Numbered from the stretch's first letter, positions 1-13,386 are shown. The stretch is DNA of 64,000 bases from Girardia tigrina (GCA_001938485.1 MQRK01212312.1:1-64000), one strand, 5' to 3'. The notes: generated by a model not told the origin, from the letters alone. A program made the numbers and translations.

Positions 1-660
1 GTTTGCGACCAGCGTTATTCGTTTTTCTTTTGTAGCCGTCGTTATGGTTTTGCTTTTTTGACATGCTTCACATCGTCCTATTACCTCCTTTATTATATCA
101 TTTTGGTTGGTCATTTCATGATTTTCTGCAATATATTTTGTCACTTTTTCCACACTCGCATGAGAAAGCAAAGTGTGTATCTACATAATCATTTCTTCTC
201 TGTTTGATTCTGGTATCCAAACTTTTCCTTTGTTTGTCTTTATTATACCATCTATAATCACAAGGTTTTTGTTTTTACCTGCCTTTATGTTCATCTTTAC
301 TGTTTCCATGACTCCTTCTTGATATTTATATATATCTGTGATATCTAATACGTTTATCCTTCGTGTCTTGACCTTCTGTGTCTTTGCTTCTTCGTGTGCC
401 ATTAAACATTGTGTGCATGTATCACACTTGTTCCGTGATAACATATCTGCGTTAGAATGGTTCACTCCTTTTCGGTATTCTAGTTGTATATCCAGACTTG
501 ATAAATAGTTTATCCACGTCTGAAATTGCGCTGTAATTGGTTTCTTTGTCTTCAGCATGAATGTAATTGCCTTGTGATGTGTCTGCAGAATGAATCTCTT
601 TCCGTACAAATAGTGGTTAAAATGTTGACAAAAGTAATACATCTTATATTTTTACAAAAA
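1..660 (-). mobile_element. Ty3/gypsy LTR retrotransposon fossil (RNase H and integrase head)
   Basis: Minus-strand pol remnant running off the left edge. The frame at 642-181 has the RNase H C-terminal signature, with LEYRKGVNHSNADMLSR as the tell-tale stretch. Further on, towards position 1, an HHCC integrase zinc-head segment (ENHEMTNQNDI, GRCEACQKSK) can be read. No LTR is visible. It is broken and incomplete, and flanked by AT-rich filler. Confidence 0.75.
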
Positions 661-2419
661 TGTTACCCTTAAATAATTTACATTTTCTTACGAAAATTTA
701 CAAATTTTTAATGTAACCAAATTTTAATATAACCAAATTCTTACGAAACTTAATCATAAAACTAATTAATTTAAATTTACAATAACCATTTTATTAAAAA
801 ATTATTTCTGAAAATATTAATCTGTTAATTAAAATTTATTTAGCTTATTCTATAACTTTTATTAAAATATGTTAATTGTTATTACTGTAAACATATTTTA
901 AATAAGTATTTATTATCATATTTTTACTTACATTGTAATTGTTAATTTATTTCTTTTAAATTTTCAAATTAAAAAAAATAATAAACTATTTTGGCGAAAC
1001 TTAAAACTAACCCCTCATAATTTTTATGAGAGGTTAATTTAAATTTGCAACTCACCAGAATAATTTATTATTTTTTTAATTTAAAAGGTAAAATATTTTA
1101 ATGTTAATATGCTTATTAAATATTTCAAAATTAAAAATGATATAATAAAACAACTATTAAAAAACAAATACGTATTTAAAAATAAAATATGTTTTTAATG
1201 TGTTTTTTAAATATTTTAAAAATTAAAAATGATGTATTAAAAGAAAATCATAAAAAAAATTAAATATCTATTTAAAAATAAAAAAAATCTTTTTAATGTA
1301 TCTATTAAATATCTTAAAATTAAAAATGATAAGAAAACCATTAAATATTAAATATTTATTTATAAATAAAAATATTTTACAGTCATATGAATTTATATAT
1401 TTTAATAGAAGTTATAAAACAATTTTAAATAAATTTTTAGTTATTATGTGAAAATTATTTAATAAATTTGCAAGATTTTAAAAATTGAATCGAAAAAATT
1501 TAATAGATTAATTTGTGGCGAGATAATTAAATTAACAGAAAAAATTGTTTAAATATGTGAATTGTTGTTATATTAATAAATTTTGGTGTTAAAAAATGAA
1601 TTCTGATATTGTTGTTCCACTTCTCACAATCGTTTTATTCAGAAAACGATTTTTCAAACGTTCACTAAAAAACTTATTTAAAGAAAATTGAATATAAAAA
1701 TTATTTAATATTTAGTTAATTAACTTTTATGTTCCAATAATTGATTTTCATTTTCGAATGATGGATACACAACCAACATTGAATAAATAAATTTCAATTC
1801 TGTTAAAAAGCGTTGTGATCTGTATTTGCATGCTGTGGAGGGAAATTTTATCGGTAAATGTGGGACTCTCATAAGTATTATAAAACATATAAGTAGAACG
1901 AAGTAAAAAGGAACAAGGCAGCTTTCTTGCTTCGGATTAACTACATATCCGTCTATGTGTCTGCCAGTTTCTTATAAGATTAATAAAAGTCGGTTAAAGA
2001 TGTCCATTATTCTGAAACTAAAAATTTCCAATCCCCTAAACCTTCATAGTCCCTCTATCACAATAACCCTATGATAAAAGGTTATCAAAATGTAATCATT
2101 AAAAATAAATCGTCAATTCGATTAAAAAATTTTAAAAATATTGAAATAAATAACAAGAAAAAATAATTTCTAACAAGAAAAAAAGAAACAATAAATTTTA
2201 ATTGTTCATAATTCTCCCAAATGAAATTTCCAAGATGATATTTCTGTTTTCCCGGGGACAAAACCGAACAAACGCAAAAAAAAACAAAATAGAGAAAACA
2301 AAACGGACAAAAGAAAAATAAAATTCATTTTGATTTTCAGAAATTTCAAAAACAAATTTTTTCCCTCTTTTTCTTTTTGAGTGATTTCTACACAATTTCT
2401 ATTGATTTTCCGAAGGAAA
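661..2419. other. AT-rich intergenic DNA, nothing recognised
   Basis: Very AT-rich, with poly-A/T tracts and loosely repeated AAAATTAAAAATGAT-type strings around 1090-1340. No coding frame or element boundary could be supported. Confidence 0.6.
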
Positions 2420-2940
2420 AATTGGCTGTTATTGATTAAATGAACGAGAGAGCTTGCATAGAACTACATCATGCTACATAAGAAATAAAGGCAGTGCTAG
2501 AGTGAATAAAGCACCAACCAGTTATTATTTAATCGTTTGCTTCATTAAGCCTATTCCTAACCTGCTGTGTCCCTACAATGATGAATACGAGCCGGCTGCA
2601 ATAGCATTAGCTGCGAGCAGAATTTGCTTATAGCAATTAGGCAAGACTATTGATGCTTGCCTATTTAATTCGTGTCAAAGTTAATAGTTCCTCTAATTGA
2701 CTGATATCCGCGGTTATTAATATTATCTCCACGCAGAGCTATTATCCTCGCGCTTAGCTCTGTCAGCAAAATAAATTGTCAATATCTTCATCTTATTGTT
2801 CTAATTTTCATCATTATTACACAGCTGCAATTGCAATAAATTATCAACATTTACATTAGAAAGCCTTTATATTTTCGTAATATCAATGTGTAAATTTACT
2901 GTCGTGATGAATCTCGGGTAATTGACGTCCCCTAATTCAT
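2420..2940. promoter_or_regulatory. candidate distal enhancer island
   Basis: About 520 bp of GC-balanced, non-repetitive sequence in an otherwise extremely AT-rich region, with no open frame. It holds several homeodomain-like cores (GCAATTAGG, CTCTAATTGAC), an E-box CAGCTG joined to CAATTG, and a GC-richer ATATCCGCGGTTATTAATA. It lies about 20 kb downstream of slou, so assignment to that gene is conjecture. Confidence 0.35.
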
Positions 2941-3977
2941 TCAATCGTTTTCGTTTTTTTTTCTATTCTTCAATTATCTTTCTAAAACATTTATTGTTTT
3001 TTTTATTTAAGAAATTTTTTTTCGCTAATTTCACAAAAAAAATTAACAATAAAAAACATTTTTAATTTTTGGTTATTTTTGGAATCAAATAAATACATTA
3101 ATAAAATTAATTATCGTGAGATTTGGAAATAATTTGCTTTTTGAATTAATTGGATTTTTTTTAATTTAATTTTTAATAATAATAATAATAATAATATTAA
3201 TAAAATTAATAAATGGATTAAGAAAAAAATATAATTTTAAATAATTTTTCTTTGAATTTTTATGATTGGAAAAAGAAACAGGAAAATGAATATTCCATTC
3301 GAATTGAACGCTCGCGATAGAGGAATCGCTGAACAAAATCTCGCTCAAGGGTGTACAAAAGAAGAAAGAAAAAATTATCTAAAATTATTTTATTTATTAA
3401 TTAACAGTTTATTTTTTATTGAAAATAATCAAAACAATTTTTTTTGAAATAAATTTTTGAAGATTTTTTGTATTATATTTCTTTGGATGGACTTCTTTAG
3501 TTACCACCAATAAGGTTATAATTTAATTCTATAATCGTTTTTTTTCTTGAAAAAATTATTTTTTCTTCATTATCCTCTCTATAGAATATAATTATAATTT
3601 CCTGAATATTACTAATAGTATTTTTGTATTATTCTTTTAGATATTCAAGATTGGGCTGTGGGTCTTTAGATCTCACATATTATATTCCTCATGATTCCCA
3701 GTCCATTCTTATCAAGGGAATTAATATTATTTTTTTTGTTTTTACTAATTTACTTTTTATTATTTTATTTTTTTTCAATTTTACTTTTTTAAAATTTTAG
3801 TATTTTATTTGATTATAACGATTTTAAGAGTAAGAAATACATAATTCATTTAAGTTAATTTAAAAAATATTGATTTTTAACCTATATATATTTATAAAAA
3901 AACAAACAGAGCTAGAGTATTTGAAATTGACTCAAATGTGTAACTAAATAATAATGATTTAACGTCATTCTTATGAC
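2941..3977. other. AT-rich DNA with an (AAT)n microsatellite
   Basis: Low-complexity DNA with a short ATA/AAT run near 3174-3198. No gene is supported. Confidence 0.5.
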
Positions 3978-4199
3978 TTGAGTAATAACGGACCTAGGTT
4001 AAAACGGACTGGACACAATTCCCCATATATGTATGAATTAAAAGGCGATAGTCATACAATTAATTTAATGTACTTAAGACTTCATTCTCCAGATGTACTT
4101 CAAAGACTTGTGTCATTCTCTGTAACATATGACAATCTGGATTCATATGAATGTAAAACATATCCCACCGATCAACTTCTAGGTGAGAATTATGATTAA
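3978..4199 (+). CDS. unrecognised short open stretch
   Basis: A 73-codon frame with ordinary amino-acid balance, including PYMYELKGDSHTINLMYLRL and VTYDNLDSYECK. Protein-like text continues in another frame to about 4370 (for example TYEPFENVLLSTNLHEN), so it looks like a decayed coding fragment. I do not recognise the family. It has no intron signals or neighbours that help. It could be an old mobile-element gene or a chance frame. Confidence 0.2.
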   Translation: MSNNGPRLKRTGHNSPYMYELKGDSHTINLMYLRLHSPDVLQRLVSFSVTYDNLDSYECKTYPTDQLLGENYD

Positions 4200-4379
4200 G
4201 ATTATAATAATAAATGAAAGTAGATATTACTAAAACCTTTTAAATGGATTTTGCTCACGTATGAACCATTTGAAAATGTACTTCTTTCCACCAATTTACA
4301 TGAAAATATCCAATGGAACATACAAAATCTGTTTGGAATAGGCCACCAAACCATGCTACAATAAAAGTTCATTTATCAT

Positions 4380-5958
4380 TTTTTATTAAAATTATCATTT
4401 TTTATCATTTATTCTTCTATCTATCTTATCTCGAAAGAAACTCAATTGAATGACAATTTCTGTGCTAATTTTATTCGCTTTCGTTATTGTAAATAATTAT
4501 ATAGAAAAAAAGGATATATAATTTAAAAGAAAATAAATGAAAAGTCAAAAAATACGATTTTCATGTTTTGTTTTAACGCTTCAAAAAAGATTCCCGCATA
4601 CGTGACTGATAGGCACTTTTTTTGAATTTTGTAAATTTGTAAATTTGGCTCAAGTTTGTTTGATTTTATCGATTGCGTTTTTAGAGTCGAAATTTCAAAT
4701 TGTAAAATGATAAATAATTCTTGTCAATAACCGATTTTTGATTTGCTATGAATGAATCGTGTGAATGGGTGATTTCGATTTGCTATTAATGAGCTTGATT
4801 GTTGTAAAAATAACAATATTAACCCCGCGTTATGATGAGAAATAATACTGTTATTTTTACTTATGAATGAAATTCTATAAAATGAGAACAAATCGGTTTT
4901 AACAACGATATGTTTAATCGAAACAGTAAAAACTTACATTAAAAAACACAATGTAGGTACATATAGTTAATGACAATGACAAATGATTTGTATCCAAATG
5001 TTATCGTCGTCGGAGATTGAATTGAAATTGGGTTGAAACAGGTTGAATGTATTTAACAACAGGGATTGTCGAATTATAATAATTAACGCGAAATTTCCAG
5101 TCGCTTGGTAAGTTACATAATATTGTTTTTTATTTATATCCAAAATCGTTTATTTTTATTGATCGATTTTTATTCATTATCATAATCATAATAATAATAA
5201 TTGTTATCTCTTCTTACTTTCTTAACTTTATATCTTTATATTTAACTTTATCTTTATATTCTTCTCATAATGTATATCTTCTTCTCTTTCAAAACTTTAA
5301 GAGCCTTCAATTTCTTGAACGCTTTGGATAAAAATAAAACATAACGCGAATCCACTTGTAAAAATTTCAAAATACATAAAAATAAATTACGTCACAAAAA
5401 AGACAAGGCACTTTAACATAACTAAATACATGACTATTAGAATCGCCAAATAGAAAAAAAACGGTATGTGTTCTGTGAGGTTATTACAATTGTTATTTTA
5501 TCTGATGATAGTTTCCAAAAATAAATGTTCCATATAGGATGCATTTATTTTTATTTTGGTTAACGTAATTTGGGTCTTATCATCAGAAATGATAAATTGT
5601 ATATTATATATCAAATTATATATCAACATATCTTAAAGGCTCAATATTTACGTTATTTCTATTGGGATTTGTCGTCAGTTCTCAGTGGCGAAAATTGGCA
5701 TGTCCTCACAATTATTATTTTTCTGGTGACAATTCTGAACTGACATAAGAATAAATGAAGTGATCCAAAATTACTAGATTTTTGCAATTATAACGATGAT
5801 AAGATGTCTTCAACGCTTATGAAAACCCTGTGCTATTTTCTTATAGTTAAATCTCCAGGTTTCACTTCAGGATTCATAATATCAACAATCTTTTTTTTTA
5901 ATATTTACAATCTTTTTTGAATACTTAAACAAATTAATAATCACAACTTTGTCCTCTG
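4380..5958. other. intergenic DNA, nothing recognised
   Basis: AT-rich sequence with scattered stops in all frames; no element ends or repeats found. Confidence 0.5.
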
Positions 5959-6185
5959 TTATAATTCGTTATTTACTTTTTTAATCCACTCAATTCTTCG
6001 ACGAATTATGTTTCCATCTTTCAAATTCTGTAGTTTCAATTGGTGTGGCGATATATGTCTTAAAATTTGGTACGGTCCATCGAATGGGAATGAGCTCATT
6101 ACAATGAGACTGATCCACTGCTCGGCCCTGTTACAACGGTCCGATTCTCGGGGCAACTTGAAGGTCAGGCGGATCATTGACAAAG
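5950..6185 (-). mobile_element. LTR retrotransposon fossil: integrase C-terminal GPY/F module
   Basis: The minus-strand frame reads SFPFDGPYQILRHISPHQLK and then KDGNIIRRRIEWIKK. The FxGPYxI core, a strand-rich stretch and a basic end are typical of the small C-terminal domain of Ty3/gypsy-type integrases. Only this piece survives here. It is a short, broken relic with no LTRs visible. Confidence 0.5.
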
Positions 6186-6909
6186 ATTGAATGAATGCGA
6201 AGTATTTATAAGTTTATGGAAAATAAAAAAGAATAAATAACAACCAATTTAGTAATTTATAAAAGTTTTTTGTCATAACTATTGCAACACAGAAAAATAA
6301 TGATTCCTAAGGGGTTTGAGTCTTATCAAAGACGCAATTAAAATAAATTTTAACAATGATTACACAAAATAAGTAACTTTCTATACTAGATAGAGTTTTT
6401 TTTACATATCAGAAAAGCCTATGACGGAACATAAGTACCTTAAAATACTACGCAGATGCACCAGAAAAATATCACACAGGAATTTAGGAAAATCTTAACA
6501 ATTGTTTGAAACCATTTACGTTTGATAATAATCTGAATCGATAGAAACGTGTTCCTCATGCGATTGTTTAAAAAACTATTAAAAAATCATATTTTTTAAT
6601 ATTTTTAATAAAATTTCACTTTTATTGATGAAAACATTGTGAACCAGTGACTAGTTAAGTCGTCCTTTCACACGTCGGTGAATGTCACACGTTTTATCGT
6701 ACATGTACTTGAATACAAAAGTGAGACTCAATTATGCTAATATTGGATTGAGCTTACACGAGACCAAGAAAATAATTGGGAAGATTAAGATTATACAAAT
6801 TACATTTTGAAAAGGATTCAGAATATTTAGGAGTAGTATTTATAAGAGTATCTAAAATATTACAATAGTGTTAGTTAAATCTACAGTGTAATCGATTTGG
6901 CTAATCGAA

Positions 6910-7165
6910 AAACTACAAAAAATGAAATCTAGTATTATCGAAAAATCTAATTGTGACTGGTGTAAAAACTCGTACATTAGTGAGACAAATCGTCATCTCA
7001 AAATATGGATTAATGAACACTCACAGTCGAATAGATCAAGTAAGGTTCTGGATCACTGCAAATGTTGCAAAGATAGAACTATATCAATTTCAAAAGATGA
7101 ATTTTCTATTCATCATAAGATTTTTTTATTCACATTATGCAAGGCTGTACTGTGAATCATTACAT
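6910..7165 (+). mobile_element. Penelope-like element remnant (GIY-YIG endonuclease)
   Basis: The frame from 6922 encodes CDWCKNSYISETNRHLKIWI, then EHSQSNRSSKVLDHC. This matches the Penelope GIY-YIG pattern CxxCxxxYIGETxRxLxxRxxEH, with S in place of the G of IGET. It ends at 7155 before the catalytic C-terminal part. The reverse transcriptase part is missing, so it is a 3' relic of a decayed copy. Confidence 0.6.
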
Positions 7166-8640
7166 GATTTGCATCCAAAATAGGAAAAGCAAAGCACTCT
7201 CAATATTAAATATTTTCAATTCATTTATGAAATTTAAAAAATAATAATTTAAATTTTCATCCAATAAGTTTAAATAAATTAACAATAAAACAGTTTCTTC
7301 ATAATTTAAGTACTTTATTTTTTTGATGATGATCAATGATGATCAAAACATGTACAATGACAATAGTTAAAATATTCTTTATCAAATATTTATTCATTTA
7401 TATTTCTATATACATATATATTCTTATTATACATCATGAAATTTAGATACTGTTTATATATAAAATGTAGTCAGTTTATCTGCCTCTCAGAAGTCAGTTT
7501 AATCAAAGGTCAGTCAAGATTGAACTTCTCAAACCATTCGCTTTACTGACTGCTCAAATGTGATGAAAAACATTCACCTCTAAAATAACTATTGATGTTC
7601 GAAAGCCTTATATTGCCTTCAAGTCATTAAAACAGATAATTATTACTAAATAATTATTAGTGACAATTATTTTTAATAAAATTTAAAGTAATAAACGTTC
7701 TTTACGACTCTTCCTGTACAATAATTGCTATTTAAACCCTCTTTTCAACTCACTTCTTTCAGGTTAGTTTGTTTCAGATGTTTTAGTACAAAAAGTTCTT
7801 AATAGTTTTTTACAATTTTTCTTATCATAACTGTTTTTTTTAAAATGCATTTTTCAATAAAAATTAACTTTTAAATCATTAATGAAAGAGTATAATTATA
7901 GTAATCATTTTACATTCAAATAATGTATTTCTTTTATTTATTTTTATGAAAAGATGAAAGAAATAGGAAAATAATAATAAAATAAATAAAATGAAAGATG
8001 ATCAATAAAATATATAAAAATAATTCAATGCAAATCTAAAGGAAACATTTGTTAGAAAAATAATAACAAAATATAAATGAATGTAATAATTTATGTGATT
8101 TCTATGTAATTTTTATTAAAAAATATTTAAAGATATTACTTATAAATTATATATTCAGATTGCGCAGAATCGAAACATTTACGATGAACTAACATTAGAA
8201 AAGAAATAATAAAGGGGTACATCTGTAAAGGTTAAGGAGATGACCAAATAAAATTATACATAATTCTCAAAACTAAAACTTAAAATAATATATAAATCGA
8301 TTAAAATTTATTCTAAAATAATACACATTGTAAAAATAGCAATTCTTTACAAAACATTTCAAATCTTTTCTAATTTAACATTGAATTAATTTATTTTAAA
8401 ATAATATTCATTTTAAAATTTAGGAAAACATTTTATTCTACAAAATTCAAAATTACTTATTACTCAAATTTATTATTTCTAGAAATTATATACTATAAAA
8501 TATATTTATTTTCAATTAAATTAATCTTTAAATCAGAATTTAATATTAAATATTTTCAAAAAAATTAAAATAATGATTAAAAATTTTGATAATTTCTAAA
8601 TTATTATAATTTGTCAGCGAAAAGAAAACTAACTAACTCC
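7166..8640. other. AT-rich DNA, nothing recognised
   Basis: Low-complexity sequence with many short A/T runs. No coding potential. Confidence 0.5.
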
Positions 8641-8714
8641 TCATTAAGGGAATGGATTATTGATTTATTATTGGATAATAATAGTGTTTCTTATAATGTG
8701 TTAGTATAATACAT

Positions 8715-8770
8715 GCGTGGATTCACCTGATGATGAAATTGTTATCTCGAAACGCGTCGTCTTATTTTTA
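8715..8770 (+). mobile_element. possible Penelope-like element terminus
   Basis: The string CCTGATGATGAAATTG, then TTATCTCGAAACGCGTCGTC, resembles the conserved CTGATGATG...CGAAACRxGTxxTC segment in the terminal repeats of Penelope-like elements. A related CATCATCAG/GTTTCGCC segment flanks the copy at 37.5 kb in this window. No coding part adjoins it. Confidence 0.35.
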
Positions 8771-8789
8771 TTAAATGTATATATAACAA

Positions 8790-9935
8790 GTTTGATTAAA
8801 GAATGAAATTCAGATCTAAATGATTTTCAAAGAAAAAATCGGTTGTTTACCATTGATCGAAATCATCATTTCCAGAGTCTCTGAGAACATATTTTTATTA
8901 GAAATCTGAAATCATTTATTATTTACCAGCTGGAATGAAAAAAATCAAAAGTATTCATTTGATTAGAAACTTGACCATTATCCAATTATTCCATCCAACT
9001 TTCCAGACCTATAAACGTTTTAACCGATAAAAACAGAAAAAGAATGATGCGAATGACACTGACGATTGTTTGCACTGGAACACCTAGAGCTTCGTCATCT
9101 TTATGATGTTCAAAGAACAATATTTATCAAAGTGATGATATCAACAAAAATACATTTCATTAAATAAATTATGTTACTTACTTTGACATGTTTCTGAAAA
9201 CCAGAAGTGTGAATACTATTCACTGAATAGTTATACAATGTTTTCGGTTTATTCTATAAATAGTGTATTATTGTGATTAAATGACAAAAAGATCGTTGAA
9301 GAAAGATAAATGAAAAGTAAATAACCTTTCAGTTTGACTGAAATCTTGTTTGAGCAACGAAATTAGATGTATATTATTTTTGTTTAGTGTATTAAAGTCG
9401 ACATGTGTCCGTGAAGAATGTCATCTAGAATCATTGGCACAGTGAAATGACATCGGTCATTCCTGTAAATATACCCTCGGAAAAATAGAAAATAAAGCTT
9501 TAAATTTCAGTTGTTATAAATGGTTTAGATGATGAATTAATCGATGAAGATCAGTCTTGGCCTAGAGGATAAGAGTCTACAGAATGCATGAACATGGAGA
9601 TAACAGATTCTTAATCAAGACAATGATGAAAGGTTTGCCGGCTTCGATAGATCAATAAACTCCCTGAAAGACTTTCAAAAAATTGATTTAATAAAAGCTA
9701 TTTGAAACAGTTTTTCAGTAGAAAACCTTTTTGGATATTTGTGAAAATATCATATGGGCTGTCTAATAAGTTCCCGGAATTGTTTAAAAAAATGTTTAAA
9801 AAAATTGTTTAAAGTATACAAAATTTATTTGAATATTGTTTATAAACATTTTATCTAAACTTTTCGCGGTATAAATAACAAGTTTATCTCAGCTGTGAAA
9901 ATCACTATGCTACAAACTTACTAATTAAATACATA
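8790..9935. other. intergenic DNA, nothing recognised
   Basis: No supported gene, repeat or site between the possible Penelope end and the first mariner element. Confidence 0.5.
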
Positions 9936-11200
9936 TTGGGTTGACCAAAAAGTCATTGCGTTTTTTACTAAAATATTTATTATCAAAAAATGACATGGAT
10001 GCACAAATATTTTTACACGATATATATATCCATTATTTTCAATCACTTTCTTCCACCTTTCCGGTAGCTTCATTATTCCTGATTCATAAAAACCTTTGCC
10101 TTTGTCAGCAAAAAAGATGTCTAGGAACGATTTGATGTCATCATCACTGGCGAATGTTTTTTCTGTTTAAGGAATTCTGCAGTGATCTAAATAAGTGAAA
10201 ATCCGATGGGGTCAAGTCTGGAGAATACGGTGGGTGCGGCAAAACCTCCCAACCCAGTGATAATAGTTTCTGGTGAGTGGTCAAACTTGTATGCGGTCTT
10301 GCGTTATCATGCTGAATTACAACTCCTTTTCGATTTGCCCATTCAGGACGTTCCTGTTGAATTGAATGAGCCAATTTCTCCAGCTAACCACAATATCTGT
10401 CTGAATTGATGGTTTCATTCCTCGGAACGAATTCAAAAAGCACAATTCCTTTAAAATCCCATCAGACGAAAAACATAACCTTTTTTGGTGAATTACTGCT
10501 TTTGGGATCGTTTTGGCAAGCTCACCACGTTTTGTCCATGATCGTCGGTGTTCCACATTGTTGTTAACAATCCACTTTTCGTCACCCGTAATGAAGCGCT
10601 TCAAAAATGGATCACTTTGTTCTCAATTCAAAAGGGAATCGCAAATGTCTATACGTTTCACCAAATGAAATTCTTTCAGTTCATGTGGTAAACACATATC
10701 GAGTTTACTGGCAAATCCAAGTTTCTTTAAATGACTTCCAACACTTGATTTTGATATTTCCAGAGTCTCTGCAACTTCTCTTGTCGTCATATGTGGATTA
10801 GATTTGATCAGTGCTGTTATTTTGTCGCTATCAACTTCAACTGGTCGACCGGAGCGTGGTGCATGTTTCAGATGAAATTTTTCAGAACGAAATTTAGAAA
10901 ACCAGTATTGACACTGTCGAAGTTTTAAGTAGTCACTACCATATACAAAACATATTTTCTTATGAGCTTGCACAGCGGTTTTCCCTTTGCGAAAATAATG
11001 CAACAAAACATGACGAATATGCTCATTTTGATTTTCCATTTCGAATTGACGGTAAAGTAATAAATTAAAACAAAATCAATTAATATTTTGTATAAACAGT
11101 CTGAAAATTGAGGTTTCAGAATATATAATTGAATTTAAATTTTACCACATCGTTTTATATTTTCAAGCTTTTTATTTTCAATGACTTTTTGGCCAACCAA
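9936..11200 (-). mobile_element. full-length mariner transposon, irritans-like
   Basis: A 1265-bp element with inverted ends (TTGGGTTGACCAAAAAGTC and, inverted, TTGGTTGGCCAAAAAGTC) flanked by TA at 9934-9935 and 11201-11202, as expected for mariner. The transposase is on the minus strand. The length is close to the usual 1.3 kb, so the copy is complete in extent but its gene has decayed. The ends have also diverged from one another, which fits an old insertion. Confidence 0.93.
10000..11039 (-). pseudogene. mariner transposase pseudogene
   Basis: The start is MENQNEHIRHVLLHYFRKGK at 11039. The N-terminal paired HTH region (KGKTAVQAHKKICFVYG, then PRSGRPVEVD) is open to 10623. The catalytic domain follows in shifted frames: ITGDEKWIVNN carries the first Asp, IQHDNARPHTS the second, and YSPDLTPSDFHLF the third, spaced as DD34D. 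The end, ESGIMKLPERWKKVIENNG, is near 10030 in yet another frame. At least three frameshifts or small deletions separate these blocks: one near 10610, one between 10320 and 10375, and one near 10145. It is not expected to give a working transposase. RGVV-type and SW(T/S)KRGE wording favours the irritans subfamily. Confidence 0.9.
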
Positions 11201-12179
11201 TAATAATTTATATTTTAATCTCATTCTTTTTAACAATATTTAAGCCAATCTTTCATTCGTTTGGTCACCCCATATTTAATACATTCCCATATTTTATCAA
11301 TAATTTGCTTTTTTCGGAAATGTAATTATACTTTTCTAATAAAAATAATTAAAAATTAAGGAACGATAAAATATTTTAAGGAAAAGTGACTTTTGATGTA
11401 ACTAAATAAAAACGAAAATGATGATCGTTGCAATTTCCCGACATCTTTCTTGATAACAGGTCTCGTTCAAGGAATGTGATCTCGAAGCTGACAATGAGTT
11501 TGTTGGTGATAAAACTTACTCCTCACAAAAGTCTTTCATAGAAAGATTACAAAATAACTATGACGGTGTTGGAGTTGTTTCGACAGAATAGGAATTTTTG
11601 AATTTAATAAGAAATTAGGATGCAAAGAAATTTAACTAATTACTACAGAATATCCTGAAAATTAAATTATTACTTAAAATCAATATATTTATAAAACTAT
11701 TAAAAAAAAGAAGTCCAGGGTTTATCGTTAACAAGAAAAGTTCCTAAGAAGTTCAAAGATTTTGATAAAAATTAAATTAAAAAACAACAATTAATTATTA
11801 AAAAATTAATGTTCTTTAAATAATGTCAATTTTTTTGAAAATTGAAAAAAAAGTAATTTTGGAAATAAAAATTTATAATCGATTTTCGTTTTATTATAAC
11901 TGAAGGCATTGTGGTAATTTTTATTCTGTTTAAGTGATTGTTGTTCGGGCTCATGAGTTTTAATTCTGGTTCTACGATTGATGAGCCCAGCGATTCTAAC
12001 AGAAGGTACTATTAAAATCTCGGTATTATTATTGAACATATAATAATATATTATCGATACATATTTATACAGTTAATACAATATTACTCAAATTATCTCA
12101 TTAATTAGAGTTATTCGTTTACTCTAATTTTGTGGAAAAAAATATTATTATTAATACAAATAAAACAGTAATCATAAGT
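11201..12179. other. AT-rich DNA, nothing recognised
   Basis: No frame or repeat of note. A 77-codon minus-strand frame at 12039-11806 has biased composition and no recognisable motif. Confidence 0.5.
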
Positions 12180-12680
12180 TCACAATATTGTTCTTCCTAA
12201 TTGATACTATACGGAGGATGTTTCTTGCTTACCACAGATAATTATCACGCAGCGTCTTTATATCCACCCTAATTAAAGATATCGGAATTTTTTAGGAATA
12301 AAATAATAAACAGTTGAGTTTTCAATCACAACAACTTATGTTATTATATCCTAATTAATTGTGCAACACAAATTAATCATAAAAGGTAATGTTATTAGCC
12401 GATTAGACAAGTAATCTGTTTTAGGCTATATTTTACTGAACATAATCGCTATTTTGCTCGAACTAATAAAGCAGCTTATTTGAGCGCTTCGGGCGACTTC
12501 CTTTATTGTAAGTAACAATTAAACCGTGATTTTAATTAGTTAATTAGTCTTGACTGAGTTCATTGCAATCTCTAGAAGAATAAGAATGATGTTTTCACCA
12601 TCTCTTCTGTCAGAGTCGTTCTGCTTGATTACCTCACAGAATCATCAGTTCCATCACATGAATCTTGTTATCGGGCATGC
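12180..12680. promoter_or_regulatory. candidate enhancer island downstream of slou
   Basis: A non-coding, sequence-complex 500-bp stretch dense in homeodomain cores: CCTAATTGAT, CCCTAATTAAAG, CCTAATTAATTG, TTAATTAGTTAATTAGTC. It also has a GC-richer segment, GAGCGCTTCGGGCGACTTCC. No open frame. It looks like a developmental cis-regulatory module; linkage to slou (10 kb away) is inference. Confidence 0.4.
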
Positions 12681-13386
12681 TAAAATTTTAATGAATTAAT
12701 TAAGTATTTTTTCAAAACAACTATTAAGCAGTAAGAGTAATATATGTATCATTATTTATTTATTTATATTTTTTTATTTAATTCGTCAAAATAAATTCCA
12801 TTTAGATTCGTTGATAAAACCTTACGTAAAAATTTAATTTCAAAAAAATATGTATAAAAATTAAAAATTAATATTATGTAAAATGTATAATTTTTATATT
12901 AATTAAGATAAAAATATTTTTTTTAAAAAAAAATTAATTTTGAAAGAAATAATTAATGAATTTATTTTCGATTTAATCAGTTTGAAATTTGTTTTTTTAT
13001 AAATTATAATTATTGAATTTCTTTATTGATTATCTCGTCATCAAATTTGAAGTTTGAAGTATTATTAAAAATAATAAAAAATAATTATCAATATCAAAAC
13101 CGAGGGCGGTGTGACAGGATATAAAGAAATATAAATTATTTTGTGAATATGTTTTCTTTAAATATAATATAATATCATAGAACGTATTTTGATGAGTTTC
13201 CTTAGGTCATCATCATCAATAATAATGCTAAAAAAATCAATAGTCATAATAAATCAAAAAATAAAATGTTAAAAGTAAAAGATAAAAACTAAGACACATG
13301 TTATTAAAATTTTGTATATAATAAGTAGTACGAAGCATTAAACCTTTTACTAAACTGCAACGGAAAGAAGTAAAAACGAATATATA
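12681..13386. other. AT-rich DNA, nothing recognised
   Basis: Low-complexity sequence before the second mariner copy. Confidence 0.5.

Noticed and set aside
9941-10135. 64-codon plus-strand frame
   Set aside because: Antisense of the mariner transposase C-terminus and part of its inverted end.
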